41,134 nucleotides of DNA from Deltaproteobacteria bacterium (GCA_023248955.1 JAHFDP010000035.1:1-41134); one strand, 5' to 3'; positions 1-8,956 are shown, counted from the first letter of the stretch. The notes: generated by a model not told the origin, from the sequence alone. Numbers and translations: made by a program.

Positions 1-1066
1 TGATGAAGTAGTCGTCCGATAGCGCGATGCGCTCCAGTTCGACGGCGATGTCGAGCAGCGGATTTTTTCCGGTCACTGCGAAAACTTCCTCGGCGATGCG
101 TTTGATGATCTTCGCGCGCGGGTCGTAGCTCTTGTAGACGCGATGCCCAAAGCCCATCAGTCGCCGCCCTTCGCCGTCCTTCACCTCTTTGATGAAGGAC
201 GGCACGTTGGCTTTGGATCCGATCTGCTTAAGCATGCGCAGCACCGCTTCGTTGGCGCCACCGTGCAGCGGGCCGTAGAGCGCCGCCGCGCCAGCCGCTA
301 CCGCGCAGTAGGGATCCACGCCCGACGATCCCACCGCGCGCACCGCGCTGGCGGAACAGTTCTGCTCGTGGTCCGCGTGCAGAATGAAAAGCACGTCGAG
401 CGCGCGCTCGAGAATTTTGTTGGGCTGGTATTTCGGTTCGGCGATGCGTTTGATCATCGCCAAAAAATTTCCGGTGTAGGAGAGCTCATTGTCCGGATAA
501 ACGTAGGGCATGCCGAGCGAGTGGCGGTACGCCCAAGCGGCGAGCGTTGGCATCTTGGCGATGAGCCGCACCATGTGCGCGCGGCGGATGTCCGTGTCTT
601 TGGTCTTCTTGGAGTCCGGATAAAACGTCGACAGCGCGCCGACCGTGGAGACGAGCAGTCCCATCGGGTGCGCGTCGTAGCGAAAACCTTCGATCAGGCC
701 CTTGGTGTTTTCGTGCAGGAAGGTGTGGTGTGTGACGTCGTGCACGAACGCGTCGAGCTCGGACTTGGTTGGCAATTCGCCGTTGAGCAGAAGGTAGGCC
801 ACCTCGAGGTAAGTCGACCGCTCGGCCAGCTGCTCGATGGGATAGCCGCGATGCTCGAGAATGCCTTTGTCGCCGTCAATAAAAGTAATGCTGCTGCGGC
901 AAGCGGCAGTGTTGAGAAAGGCCGGGTCGTAGGTCATCAACCCGAAGTCGCCTTCGAAGGCTTTGATCTGCCGAAGATCCATCGAGCGGATGGTGCCATC
1001 GTTGACGGGCACTTCGTACGTGCGTCCGGTGCGGTTGTCGGTGACGGTGAGCGAGTCCTTCGGCAT
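1..1066 (-). CDS. gltA: Citrate synthase, C-terminal end cut by window edge
   Basis: Condenses acetyl-CoA and oxaloacetate to citrate, the entry step of the TCA cycle, in the cytoplasm. About 355 residues are visible; the usual type II enzyme has about 430, so the last roughly 75 are off the left edge. The N-terminus (MPKDSLTVTDNRTGRTYEVP) and the FIDGDKGILEHRGYPIEQLA segment are typical of the hexameric Gram-negative form. Catalytic His268 in GPLHGGAN and His308 in GFGHRVYKSYDPRA are present; the catalytic Asp lies beyond the edge. The ATG at 1064-1066 is preceded by a GGGGAGA ribosome site. The gene lies alone, downstream of a perfect hairpin (1129-1162). Confidence 0.97.
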   Translation of the reverse strand, partial: MPKDSLTVTDNRTGRTYEVPVNDGTIRSMDLRQIKAFEGDFGLMTYDPAFLNTAACRSSITFIDGDKGILEHRGYPIEQLAERSTYLEVAYLLLNGELPTKSELDAFVHDVTHHTFLHENTKGLIEGFRYDAHPMGLLVSTVGALSTFYPDSKKTKDTDIRRAHMVRLIAKMPTLAAWAYRHSLGMPYVYPDNELSYTGNFLAMIKRIAEPKYQPNKILERALDVLFILHADHEQNCSASAVRAVGSSGVDPYCAVAAGAAALYGPLHGGANEAVLRMLKQIGSKANVPSFIKEVKDGEGRRLMGFGHRVYKSYDPRAKIIKRIAEEVFAVTGKNPLLDIAVELERIALSDDYFI

Positions 1067-1084
1067 GGTTTCTCCCCTCGAACG

Positions 1085-1113
1085 AAGGAAACACGAGGAG
1101 GTTAGCGCGTCAA
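1085..1113 (-). promoter_or_regulatory. Possible sigma70-type promoter of gltA
   Basis: On the minus strand TTGACG (1108-1113) is followed after 17 bases by TTCCTT (1085-1090). The -35 is close to consensus and the -10 is poor. The implied leader to the gltA ATG is short (about 12-15 nt) and holds the GGGGAGA ribosome site. Pattern match only. Confidence 0.35.
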
Positions 1114-1128
1114 GAATGAGGTTGCTCT

Positions 1129-1162
1129 TCATTCCATTGAGTAAAACTACTCAATGGAATGA
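1129..1162. other. Perfect 15-bp stem / 4-base loop palindrome
   Basis: TCATTCCATTGAGTA (1129-1143) is exactly complementary to TACTCAATGGAATGA (1148-1162) around an AAAC loop. It is AT-richer than its surroundings. It starts 8 bases past the hydrolase stop codon (1171-1173) and about 60 bases upstream of the gltA start. No T-run follows on either strand, so it is not a canonical intrinsic terminator. It could be a factor-assisted terminator, an mRNA 3'-end stabiliser, or an operator in front of gltA. Confidence 0.85.
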
Positions 1163-1170
1163 GTATCGTT

Positions 1171-2031
1171 CTAGCGGAGAAGAAACGGCACGATCGCCGC
1201 CGCCACTTTCTGGGGAACCTCGAGATGAAGATGGTGACCAACGTTCGCGATGACGTGCTCTTCCCGCTGTGCGATGGCATTCGCGCGCGCACGTATGATC
1301 TCCCGCGGCAGCGGTGCGGTGTTTGGCTCCGCGTAGACGAGAAGCACCGGACAACGAATCGCGCCCAGCATCGCCAGCACGTGGGCTTCCGAATAGGGAT
1401 GCGGCGAGCGCACACGCAGTAACGGATCGTGCTTGAAAACGTAGCCTCCGCCCTCGGTTCGCCGTGCGCCGCCGTCCAGCATCAGCTCCAGCGCGTGCGG
1501 CGGAAGTTGCGGCGCTGCATCGTGCAACCGCGCCAGCGCTGCCTCTCGTGAAGGATGTGCACGGGCTTCCGTCCTCACGCGCGCTAGGCCCGCTGCGTAG
1601 CTTCCCAGACGCTCTGCGGCTTCGTCCGCTTCGGCGGTGAGCGGTCCCAACGCTTCCAACGCCACGACGCGTTCGACGAGATCCGGCGACGCGGCTGCCG
1701 CGAGCTTGGCCACGATGCCACCGAGCGAATGACCGATGATCGGCGCGCGTGAAATGCCCAGCTCGCGCAGCGCCAGGAGCGTGTCGGCCACGAATTCCGC
1801 GAGATGATAAAAACCGCCCGGTCCGACGCGATCGGAATCACCATGCCCGCGCATGTCGATGGCGATCGGTGCGAGCGGTGGCGGCAACAGCGGCGCCAAA
1901 AGATCGAACGATGCTTTGTGATCGAGGTACCCGTGCAGCATGAGCACGGGCTTCGTTCCGCCCTGCGCCGCCGTGCGCCATTCGCGAGCCGAGAGACGCA
2001 GCCCGCGAACGTTGATGAAGCGATCGATCAC
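1171..2031 (-). CDS. Alpha/beta-fold hydrolase
   Basis: A 286-residue cytoplasmic alpha/beta hydrolase of unknown substrate. The oxyanion-hole strand is VLMLHGYLDHKASF (about residues 29-42). The next conserved segment is IDMRGHGDSD (58-67). The nucleophile elbow is GHSLGG with Ser102. The catalytic His is in NVGHHLHLEVP (about 263-273). The acid is probably the Glu or Asn of VYAEPN. Its ATG overlaps the stop of the upstream lipoprotein hydrolase by four bases (ATGA), so the two are probably translated together. Esterase, lactonase and lipase activities are all possible. Confidence 0.9.
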   Translation of the reverse strand: MIDRFINVRGLRLSAREWRTAAQGGTKPVLMLHGYLDHKASFDLLAPLLPPPLAPIAIDMRGHGDSDRVGPGGFYHLAEFVADTLLALRELGISRAPIIGHSLGGIVAKLAAAASPDLVERVVALEALGPLTAEADEAAERLGSYAAGLARVRTEARAHPSREAALARLHDAAPQLPPHALELMLDGGARRTEGGGYVFKHDPLLRVRSPHPYSEAHVLAMLGAIRCPVLLVYAEPNTAPLPREIIRARANAIAQREEHVIANVGHHLHLEVPQKVAAAIVPFLLR

Positions 2032-5000
2032 TGCGGGTTAGGCGCCATGAACTCGCAGGCCGTGTGGAACTTCGATTGATTCAGATCGACCTCGGCCGAC
2101 AGACAACGGTCGTGCAAGATCTCTTTTCCGCGTGTTGCGAAATAGCGAGCGACCATGTTGACCAGATAGTTGTTCATGTCGAATGGCACGGTCACGTTGG
2201 GAATGTCGAAGCCGTGCTCGCCTTTCGGGCTGAGGTAGGGCATCGACAGCGCGCTCACGCCGCAGTTTTGGAACGTCGCAGATTGCGCATCGGTGCAGGT
2301 CTTGCGCTCGAGCTGTTTGCGAAGTGGCGGTACCAGTCGCGGTGCACCGAATCCGTCCAGGCAGTCGGTCCCGTCGTCGGCGCAGGCGTAGCCTGTGGGG
2401 TCGAGCAGCATCGGCGGTTTGTCGCAATGCGAATTCGCGTTGCACAACACATCGTCGAATTTCGGAGCGCCGCCGGTATATCCGGGTTGGTTGGGCACGA
2501 ATCGCGGGAGCTTCGAGAGCGCCTCGACCACGTGGTGGCTGATGAGAATCTTGTTGGTGGCGTCGTCGATCACGCCGGCGGCGCGTGCCATTTCGATGCC
2601 CGTATTCACAGGAACGTTCATGTCACCGACGGTGGCCATCACCATGACGTTGGCCGGTCGGCCGGCGCGCGCGGCGAGCAGCTTCTCAAAGAAGTGCGGA
2701 GCATAGGACGCGGTGTCCGCTGGCTCGAGGATCGTTTGGGCGAGACTCATGAAGCGACGAAAGTCCGGTGACTGCCGTTCGAGACCGAATCCGCGCGCCA
2801 CCGAGATGAGCGGCGACCCCAGCGGAAATTCTCGGCCCAAGAAAGCGGGTGGCGTCTGCACGTGGCCGCGCGCCTGGCTCGTGAAATCGTATTCGAGATC
2901 CTTGAACGTCGAGATGACCTGCTTGGGCGGCGCGCTCGAGCAGTCCGTGGCATCGGAATTGGGTGTGCAGACGGTGATGCGGATGCTGTCGCCCTCACGG
3001 AAATGGCCAGGTGTCATGTCCCACACGCCTTTTTCGTGCTGAGGATCCTTGCTGTAGTCGACGTTGTAGATGGGGCCGTCCGCGGGAATGGGAATGCGGA
3101 TTTTGAGCTTGGGGCCGGCCACCTGAACGCGGAACTGGCCGTTGGTCAGGTTCTCCACTTTGACGAGATCGCCCGGAGCGGCTTTCATGTGCTCGCCGCG
3201 CGCGATCAGCATGGTGTGTTGACCGTTGACGAGCTGCGCGTCCCAGGCAAAGGCGTCCTGCTGCGCGCATTCGGGTGTCGTGCAGCCCTTGGCCAGATCG
3301 CCGTCGTCGTAGCACTTGCCGAAATCGGTGTTCCATTTGCAGCTCAAAATGAAGGGTCCCATCACCTCGAGAAACACCGCTTCCACCACGCCGCCCTGGA
3401 TGCTGCGAATGCCGATGTCGGCCATGCCGCCGCCGCCGGAGACCGGCACCGCGGCGGAGACGGAGGGCTCGATGGCCGGCAAAATTCCGGAGAGCATGCC
3501 GCCGAGCGAAATCCCCCACACGAAAAAGTCGCTGCCCGGATTGTGTGTGCCATCGGGGAGAACGTCCGGGCCGCTCACGTCGGGAATGCCATCGCCGTTG
3601 AAGTCACCGGCCACGACGGTTTTTCCGGTCTCGAGCATCGACGGCATCTGCACTTTTCCGTCGAAGGTGTGAAAGAGGCGAATGAGCTGAATCCAATCGA
3701 TGACCGATTGGCGGACCACGTCGCGCGTGTGGAACGTGTCGGCGGTCCAGAAGTCGCCGCCGGAATCGGGCTTGCCGTCGTTGTCCAGGTCGCGGGCGCG
3801 GCCGCGCGTGATCGACTCCGCGAGCGGCGTTAGGCCAAGCCCCGGGAATGCCGTCTGCACGGTGAAGCGCGTGTCGGCGCCCATGCCGTGACCGAAGGAA
3901 TCGATGCCCACCCAGGCGATGCCCTGCCGTGCCAGCGCGCCAGCGAACGCGAGGCCTTCGCTGCGCTCGCTGGTGTAGCCGTGGCCGTAGATCGCGACGG
4001 GGAAGGGCGGTTTGAATTTGTCGGTGGTCTTAGGAATCGTCATCCAGAAATAGACTTTTTGCGTGGCGATCGTTTTCTCGCCGTTCACGGTTCCAGCCAA
4101 GCGATCGACGTGAAAGACCGCGTCGTAGGCCGGACCTGCCGGGACATTTCCGTGTGTCGCTGGGTCGAGGAAATTCGGTGTGTCGTAGCTGCCGAGCACG
4201 AAGTAGTCGACGAACTTGAGCTCGTTGACCAGCGGCGCGAACCGCCCGCCGCACGACGGATCGGCGATCGGATCGCAACCGAAATAGGCGGCGGCGAGTT
4301 TCTTCAGCGCGCCGCGCACTTGCTCGCTGGACATGACGTAGGTGTTGGGCGAGTTGGGGGTGATGTCGACCTGCGGGAGCAGCTTCATCACGGTTTGCGC
4401 GACGCCATTTTTGGCGCTGGTGACCGGCACCGCGTCCGCGAGCCATCCCAACGTCCCGCGACCGTAAAGGCCTTCGCGGATCGCTTCCAGATCCGCCGTG
4501 GTGGACTGCGTGGTGAAGCTCCAGGCGAAGCGCACGTGCGAGAGATCCACGCCGGACGGAAGATGGCTCGGCAGGCCGCGCAACGCGGCGGTCTGCGCGG
4601 CGTGGTTGATGCCGGGAAACGGCGAATCGACGGCCTTGCCAGTGGCACCGACGATCTGATCAGTAAGGATGACCGCGTACGTCGTCTGCTGATCGAGCGG
4701 TCGCACCGGACGGATCAGCATGGTGTTAGTGGCGCGCTCCCAGAACGTCATCAGGTCGTCGTACATCTGCGGCGCGGTGTGCGTTTTCTCCCAGTCGGGA
4801 TCGACGTCGTGAATAAAATTGGGCTGAGCGCCAGTGGTAGCGAAGAGCAGGTTCGATTGAGTGCTGAGCGGATCGTTCGGAAAATAGTTGTCCGTTTTGG
4901 GAAGGACGATGGGGAAGTTTCCACTGCTGAAGTCGAGCGCCACGTGTTCGCCGGTGTGCAAATTGATGACGTAGACGCCGTCGTTCCCCGCGTCGGTGTC

Positions 5001-5345
5001 GTTCTGAATGGCGTAGAGTTTTCGGTAGTCGATCGGCGAGTCGAAGTTCACCGAGATCGGCGACAGGGTGCCCCAGCCGTCGACGGTGTCGAAGTTGACG
5101 CGCACGTTGTGCTCAACCAGAGTTGGCGCAACGAGTGACGCGTTGATGCGCAGGCCGGTCGGCGAGGTGGGGTCGGGCCGCGCAGCGATGTCGTTGGGAA
5201 ACGGCACGGTGGGCAGTGGCCGCGTGGTCAAATCGAAGAGCACACGCGGACCACCAGCGGGAATGGCGGGCGCGAGCGCGCTGAGCGCATCGCCTCCACA
5301 TGCGGCGAGGAGCGTCAGAAAAAGAGCGGCGATCGAGCGTCGCAG
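2028..5345 (-). CDS. Very large lipoprotein with alpha/beta-hydrolase (lipase-like) domain, apparent CTG start
   Basis: If translation begins at the first ATG/GTG-type codon (5241-5243) the protein has no export signal. The open frame extends upstream to a TAA and includes RRSIAALFLTLLAACGG, a lipoprotein signal with lipobox LAAC. The only plausible initiator is CTG at 5343-5345, five bases after GGAGG. That gives 1105 residues. The N-terminal half resembles the bacterial virulence-factor-lipase type (Ig-like, residues about 35-300). The hydrolase core has YGHGYTSERSEG (oxyanion region) and WGISLGG with Ser613. Two calcium-loop-like segments (DLDNDGKPD, GDFNGDGIPD) lie between these. The C-terminus is Cys-rich. 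Probably an outer-membrane esterase or lipase; the substrate is unknown. It is coupled to the downstream hydrolase. Confidence 0.85.
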   Translation of the reverse strand: MRRSIAALFLTLLAACGGDALSALAPAIPAGGPRVLFDLTTRPLPTVPFPNDIAARPDPTSPTGLRINASLVAPTLVEHNVRVNFDTVDGWGTLSPISVNFDSPIDYRKLYAIQNDTDAGNDGVYVINLHTGEHVALDFSSGNFPIVLPKTDNYFPNDPLSTQSNLLFATTGAQPNFIHDVDPDWEKTHTAPQMYDDLMTFWERATNTMLIRPVRPLDQQTTYAVILTDQIVGATGKAVDSPFPGINHAAQTAALRGLPSHLPSGVDLSHVRFAWSFTTQSTTADLEAIREGLYGRGTLGWLADAVPVTSAKNGVAQTVMKLLPQVDITPNSPNTYVMSSEQVRGALKKLAAAYFGCDPIADPSCGGRFAPLVNELKFVDYFVLGSYDTPNFLDPATHGNVPAGPAYDAVFHVDRLAGTVNGEKTIATQKVYFWMTIPKTTDKFKPPFPVAIYGHGYTSERSEGLAFAGALARQGIAWVGIDSFGHGMGADTRFTVQTAFPGLGLTPLAESITRGRARDLDNDGKPDSGGDFWTADTFHTRDVVRQSVIDWIQLIRLFHTFDGKVQMPSMLETGKTVVAGDFNGDGIPDVSGPDVLPDGTHNPGSDFFVWGISLGGMLSGILPAIEPSVSAAVPVSGGGGMADIGIRSIQGGVVEAVFLEVMGPFILSCKWNTDFGKCYDDGDLAKGCTTPECAQQDAFAWDAQLVNGQHTMLIARGEHMKAAPGDLVKVENLTNGQFRVQVAGPKLKIRIPIPADGPIYNVDYSKDPQHEKGVWDMTPGHFREGDSIRITVCTPNSDATDCSSAPPKQVISTFKDLEYDFTSQARGHVQTPPAFLGREFPLGSPLISVARGFGLERQSPDFRRFMSLAQTILEPADTASYAPHFFEKLLAARAGRPANVMVMATVGDMNVPVNTGIEMARAAGVIDDATNKILISHHVVEALSKLPRFVPNQPGYTGGAPKFDDVLCNANSHCDKPPMLLDPTGYACADDGTDCLDGFGAPRLVPPLRKQLERKTCTDAQSATFQNCGVSALSMPYLSPKGEHGFDIPNVTVPFDMNNYLVNMVARYFATRGKEILHDRCLSAEVDLNQSKFHTACEFMAPNPQ

Positions 5346-5399
5346 GCCTGCCTCCGCGAATTGATTTTATGTCAAGTAGCGCAAACGAGTGGTTTCGTA

Positions 5400-6962
5400 T
5401 TACCAGGTCAAGGTGGCGCGAGCGCGTCCACCGTAGATCGTTGCCAGCGCGCTGCCGTCGGCGAGCGTGAAGGCATCGCCAGGTAGCAAAACGCCACCTT
5501 GCAGGCCCAGCACCAATTCGAGCGGATCGGACAGCGCGAAGCGGTAGCTCACGCCACCGTCTAACTCGACGCCGTAGTTTTTCCCGACCGGAGCGGTGAA
5601 GGCGTTGACGCGCGAACCGCCCGACGCGAACGAGTTGTAGACGTCGAGGGGATCGTTCACCGCCCGCGCCCAGAGCACAGCGCCCACGAGCTGCAAACGA
5701 GGGAGCGGCCGCCAATGGATGGTGGGTTTCGCGTAGAGCGCGTTGGTCACCGCGCCGTTGGTAGGCAAGAGGTTGATGCCGTTGGGCGCCTGGCCAAGAA
5801 GGGCGGGGTCCGAGAGGCGCGCGGCGGAACGCGCGGACTGCCAGGCCACCAGCTCGTCAAAGAGAAGCAAGCTGACTTTGTAATCGCGGTTGAACGAGAA
5901 GTTGGAGGCTGTGGCGTCGAACGGATTTGTGTCACCCGAGGCGTAACCGAGCTCGAAGCCGCCGTCGGTGCCGTCCTTGCCGAACGCCGCGCGCAACACC
6001 GCTCCGGCTTGGCGCACGGCGAGCGTTGCGGCGTTGACGTTGCGCAGGTAGTTGGTCGATCCGCTGACCACCGTGACCTCGCCCTCGCTCGTAAGGTTGT
6101 AACCAAAGAAGGGTTCCTTCGAGCGGAAATAAGCGTCGCCCACGGTGACGTCGAGCGTATCGGAGGCCGCGGTGCGGAAGGTCTGGTGGCGCCGCGCGAC
6201 GTAGACGCCCAGCTCCTCGTGCTCGCCTTTCCAGCGCAGCGCCGCCAGGCCTTGGTACGCTTTGTCGGCGACGTGGAAGTTGAACTGTGTGTCGTCGACG
6301 AAGAGCCGTGCGGTGGCGTCGCTGTAGACGATGTCGGCGCCGACGGCGAGGACGAGATCTTCCTTGTTGCTGCCGCCGGTGATCAGCGCGAGAGGCTTGG
6401 TCGCGAAGAGCACGCGGTCGACCAGATCGCCAAACTGCTTGTCGCCGAAGTCGACGTTTTCTTCACCGTCGCCCGCGTTGGCGATGAGCCCTAGGCCCCA
6501 TTCGGAAGCCATCTGTCCGAGCATCACCAGGCCGACGGGCGTGGTGTAGTGAAGGTAGAGTTTGCGAACCTGAAAACCGTTGAGCGCGCTGCCGCTGCCG
6601 GATCTCTGTGCCGAAGAGAGGCCGCCAAAGTCACTGGCCGCGCCGGGGCTCGAAGAGAGCAGACCCGACAAAAGATCAAGTTGCATGCCGAACTCGAATT
6701 TGCCCTTTTGCGACAGCTTGGGCTCGATGCGCAAGCGGTGCAGGCTGAACCGCGTCTGCCCGAGACGATCGAACGTGGCCGGGCCGCTAGCGCCGCGCAC
6801 CTGATCGATCGGGATGTCGGACTGATCGCCGAAGCGCAGGCGGTAGCTGCCATCGACGCGAAACGCTTCCGGAGATTCGGAGGGCGCGGGAGTTACCGCT
6901 TCCTCGTCGGCCAAGGCGCGCGCGGAAAAAGCAAGGGCGACTGCGAGTACGAAACGATGCAT
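5400..6962 (-). CDS. Outer-membrane beta-barrel protein (possibly TIGR04551-like)
   Basis: A 520-residue exported protein. A signal peptide (MHRFVLAVALAFSARALA) is followed by a short Pro/Glu linker. The rest alternates polar and aromatic/aliphatic residues as in beta-strands and ends in ATLTW, a C-terminal aromatic residue as expected for BAM-assembled barrels. The segment VGLVMLGQMASEWGLGL and the following FGDLVDRVLFAT region recall an uncharacterised myxobacterial family (TIGR04551, from memory). The ATG at 6960-6962 was chosen over an in-frame upstream extension because AGGAG lies 9 bases before it, the signal peptide begins there, and the extension runs through an intergenic repeat. Role in transport or as a porin is unproven. 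Confidence 0.85.
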   Translation of the reverse strand: MHRFVLAVALAFSARALADEEAVTPAPSESPEAFRVDGSYRLRFGDQSDIPIDQVRGASGPATFDRLGQTRFSLHRLRIEPKLSQKGKFEFGMQLDLLSGLLSSSPGAASDFGGLSSAQRSGSGSALNGFQVRKLYLHYTTPVGLVMLGQMASEWGLGLIANAGDGEENVDFGDKQFGDLVDRVLFATKPLALITGGSNKEDLVLAVGADIVYSDATARLFVDDTQFNFHVADKAYQGLAALRWKGEHEELGVYVARRHQTFRTAASDTLDVTVGDAYFRSKEPFFGYNLTSEGEVTVVSGSTNYLRNVNAATLAVRQAGAVLRAAFGKDGTDGGFELGYASGDTNPFDATASNFSFNRDYKVSLLLFDELVAWQSARSAARLSDPALLGQAPNGINLLPTNGAVTNALYAKPTIHWRPLPRLQLVGAVLWARAVNDPLDVYNSFASGGSRVNAFTAPVGKNYGVELDGGVSYRFALSDPLELVLGLQGGVLLPGDAFTLADGSALATIYGGRARATLTW

Positions 6963-6983
6963 GGTGAGCAGCTCCTTCACTCG

Positions 6984-7012
6984 TCGGTAGCGCACCTTGG
7001 AGGCGCTGTCTA
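6984..7012 (-). promoter_or_regulatory. Possible promoter of the beta-barrel gene
   Basis: On the minus strand TAGACA (7007-7012), a 17-base spacer, then TACCGA (6984-6989). The start would fall about 15 bases upstream of the ATG, with AGGAG inside the leader. It is one mismatch from TTGACA at -35, with a weak -10. Confidence 0.4.
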
Positions 7013-7034
7013 GTGCAGGATTTCCCCTTGTAGA

Positions 7035-7153
7035 TTTCCCCTCCTCCCCTTTGCGGGGAGGGGGGAGCGAAACCGAATGCAATTGACGTGTACCCCCACC
7101 CCTGAACCTCCTCCGTCAAAGGGGAGGGGAAATAGACTCTAGGGGGAGGGAAA
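7035..7153. repeat. Intergenic paired palindromic repeat (REP/REPIN-like), copy 1
   Basis: Pyrimidine/purine-rich arms (TTTCCCCTCCTCCCCTTTG; GTCAAAGGGGAGGGGAAATAG) flank a middle with GCGAAACC and ACCCCCACCCCTGA. The same order of blocks occurs at 38803-38914 upstream of cydA, so this is a dispersed element, not a gene. It lies between the barrel gene and the Gly/Ser-rich lipoprotein gene. It adds spurious residues to the in-frame upstream extension of the barrel gene. Confidence 0.75.
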
Positions 7154-7160
7154 TAGAGCT

Positions 7161-8840
7161 CTACGGGCAGCTACCGACCGTAAAGCCCGCGAAGGGATGC
7201 GCGTCTCCCGCGTCTTTGAAGAAGAGGCACTGCCCCGCGGTGGCCGAGACCGAGACGTCGCTGAGGCTGATCATGCCGCTTGCCTTGAGCGCCAGGTCGC
7301 CGGCGACGACGGAGAGCATCGCCTGCGGCGTGCTGTTCGTCGTCGAGTCGCTCCCGCTGCTTCCGGAGGAGGAGCTGCTGCTGGAATCGCTCTGCTTCAG
7401 GAAGCGCACGCCTGGCGTAGTGCCGCTGAGCGCGACTTCGCTGGTGGCCTTCAGCATCCAACCTTTGAGGTCGGTCCATTGCGGAGCCAGGGCGGAAAAG
7501 TCATGCGCGATGACGAGTTTGAGTGACGGCACCACGTCGATCTGCGTGTCGTCGCCCTTCTGCGTGACGGTGAGGTCGAAGCGACGGCCCGAGGTAGCGT
7601 TTACGTCGATGGCGAGGAGCGGCGCGGCTACACCTGCAAGCGGCTGGAACTGCACCTTGGTGGTGTCGTCGCCCAGTCCGAGATTTTTGACGGAGAACGT
7701 GTCGCCGGTCGTGGCGTTGACGAGTAGCGTTCCGCTGGCGCTGGCGCCGCCTAGGTGCGCGAGGAACGTTCCGTCGTAGTGTTTCTCGGGTGTGGTGGTG
7801 CAGCCGGAGCCCGAGCCGTTTGATCCGCCGGAGCCGCCCGACCCGCTGCCGTCCGAACCGCCGGTGTCGCAGGTCTCTCCCGCCTTGCCGAAGAGGATGT
7901 CCGCGGCCAGCGCGGCATCGAGCGCTTTCGCATCCAGTGCAGCCGAGAGCTGCTTCTTGTTGGCATCGAGCGCGACCGTGAAGAGTGCCGGCGCGACGGC
8001 AAGCGATACATTGTAATACTTACGATCACCGACCGCTCCGAAGGAAACCTGAACAGCCTGATCGACGGAGAGGAGGCCGGTGAATAGTCCATCGCCTTTT
8101 TTCTCGAGCGAGGCTGAGACGGCGCCCTGCGCGAAGGCTGGCCAGGAGCTCGGCAACCTTTCTCCAGCGGCGGCCATCAGCGCTTCCGCGGAAGCCTTGG
8201 CATCAGCGATATGCACCTGAACCGCGGCTTTGGTCTTGGAGATGTGGAAGGTGGCCGGGTTCAGATCGTGCGTTTTTCCGAGCAAGAGGTCGCCATCCAG
8301 CGCGTCGTCGGCCTGCGCGGTAAAGCGCACGCAGATGGGCACCGCGACGAGCTCCTGTTGGCATTTCGCGTCGGTCGTGGTGCCGCCGTTCCCGTTGTCG
8401 TGCACGCAGGCATCGCTGCCATTCAGGCAGTAGAGCAGGCTTGTTTCCGTCGAGGCACCGGCGTCGAAGTGGGCATCGTTGAGGAGGTGTTTCTCGAGCC
8501 AATCGGCGGCGTTGTCGGCATCCTTCGAGTGGTCGAAATTGTTGACCGGACTTGGTGGGCTGGTGGGGCAGGTTTGGCCGGAGGGACAGTTGGGACCGGA
8601 GTTGGATCCACCGGAGATGTTGCTGGCGAATTTGGAATCGCCCAAAAACTTCAGCGCGTCGGCCATGCCTCGGGCCATGAGGCGGAAATCGGCGTTAGCG
8701 GTGGCGGCCGTGAGTTTGCTGTCCATTTTGATGAGTTTGACGCCATCGCTGCTACCGCTCCTGTCGGAATATTTGTAGCATCCGTTTTGGAATGCGGCGA
8801 AGACGACCAGGCTCATCAGATTTCGTGCGGCGCGTTGCAT
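7161..8840 (-). CDS. Predicted lipoprotein with Gly/Ser linkers, function unknown
   Basis: A 559-residue protein I do not recognise. The ATG at 8838-8840 has a perfect AGGAGG four bases upstream; a longer in-frame start exists but lacks this. The N-terminus (MQRAARNLMSLVVFAAFQNGC) looks like a signal peptide ending in a weak lipobox (QNGC). Residues 25-200 contain several Cys, with an apparent insert CPSGQTCPTSPPSPVNNFD. Two low-complexity linkers (SDGSGSGGSGGSNGSGSGC; SDSSSSSSSGSSGSDS) separate it into three blocks of beta-rich sequence. The C-terminus has a Cys pair (GQCLFFKDAG...GSCP). Possibly a surface protein; a weak TGAACA-N17-TATCTT promoter lies upstream. Confidence 0.75.
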   Translation of the reverse strand: MQRAARNLMSLVVFAAFQNGCYKYSDRSGSSDGVKLIKMDSKLTAATANADFRLMARGMADALKFLGDSKFASNISGGSNSGPNCPSGQTCPTSPPSPVNNFDHSKDADNAADWLEKHLLNDAHFDAGASTETSLLYCLNGSDACVHDNGNGGTTTDAKCQQELVAVPICVRFTAQADDALDGDLLLGKTHDLNPATFHISKTKAAVQVHIADAKASAEALMAAAGERLPSSWPAFAQGAVSASLEKKGDGLFTGLLSVDQAVQVSFGAVGDRKYYNVSLAVAPALFTVALDANKKQLSAALDAKALDAALAADILFGKAGETCDTGGSDGSGSGGSGGSNGSGSGCTTTPEKHYDGTFLAHLGGASASGTLLVNATTGDTFSVKNLGLGDDTTKVQFQPLAGVAAPLLAIDVNATSGRRFDLTVTQKGDDTQIDVVPSLKLVIAHDFSALAPQWTDLKGWMLKATSEVALSGTTPGVRFLKQSDSSSSSSSGSSGSDSTTNSTPQAMLSVVAGDLALKASGMISLSDVSVSATAGQCLFFKDAGDAHPFAGFTVGSCP

Positions 8841-8956
8841 GGAACCTCCTGAAGTGATGAAAAGATAACAATGCAGCAGGTTGCTGTTCACGTCCAATAC
8901 GGAGGTCCCCCAAGTTTGGTTACAGCCGGGTTGACTTTTTGTGGCACATTGCCGCC

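Noticed and set aside
143-1105. A 320-residue plus-strand open frame
   Set aside because: Antisense shadow of gltA.
1129-1162. Rho-independent terminator
   Set aside because: No T-run on either side of the hairpin.
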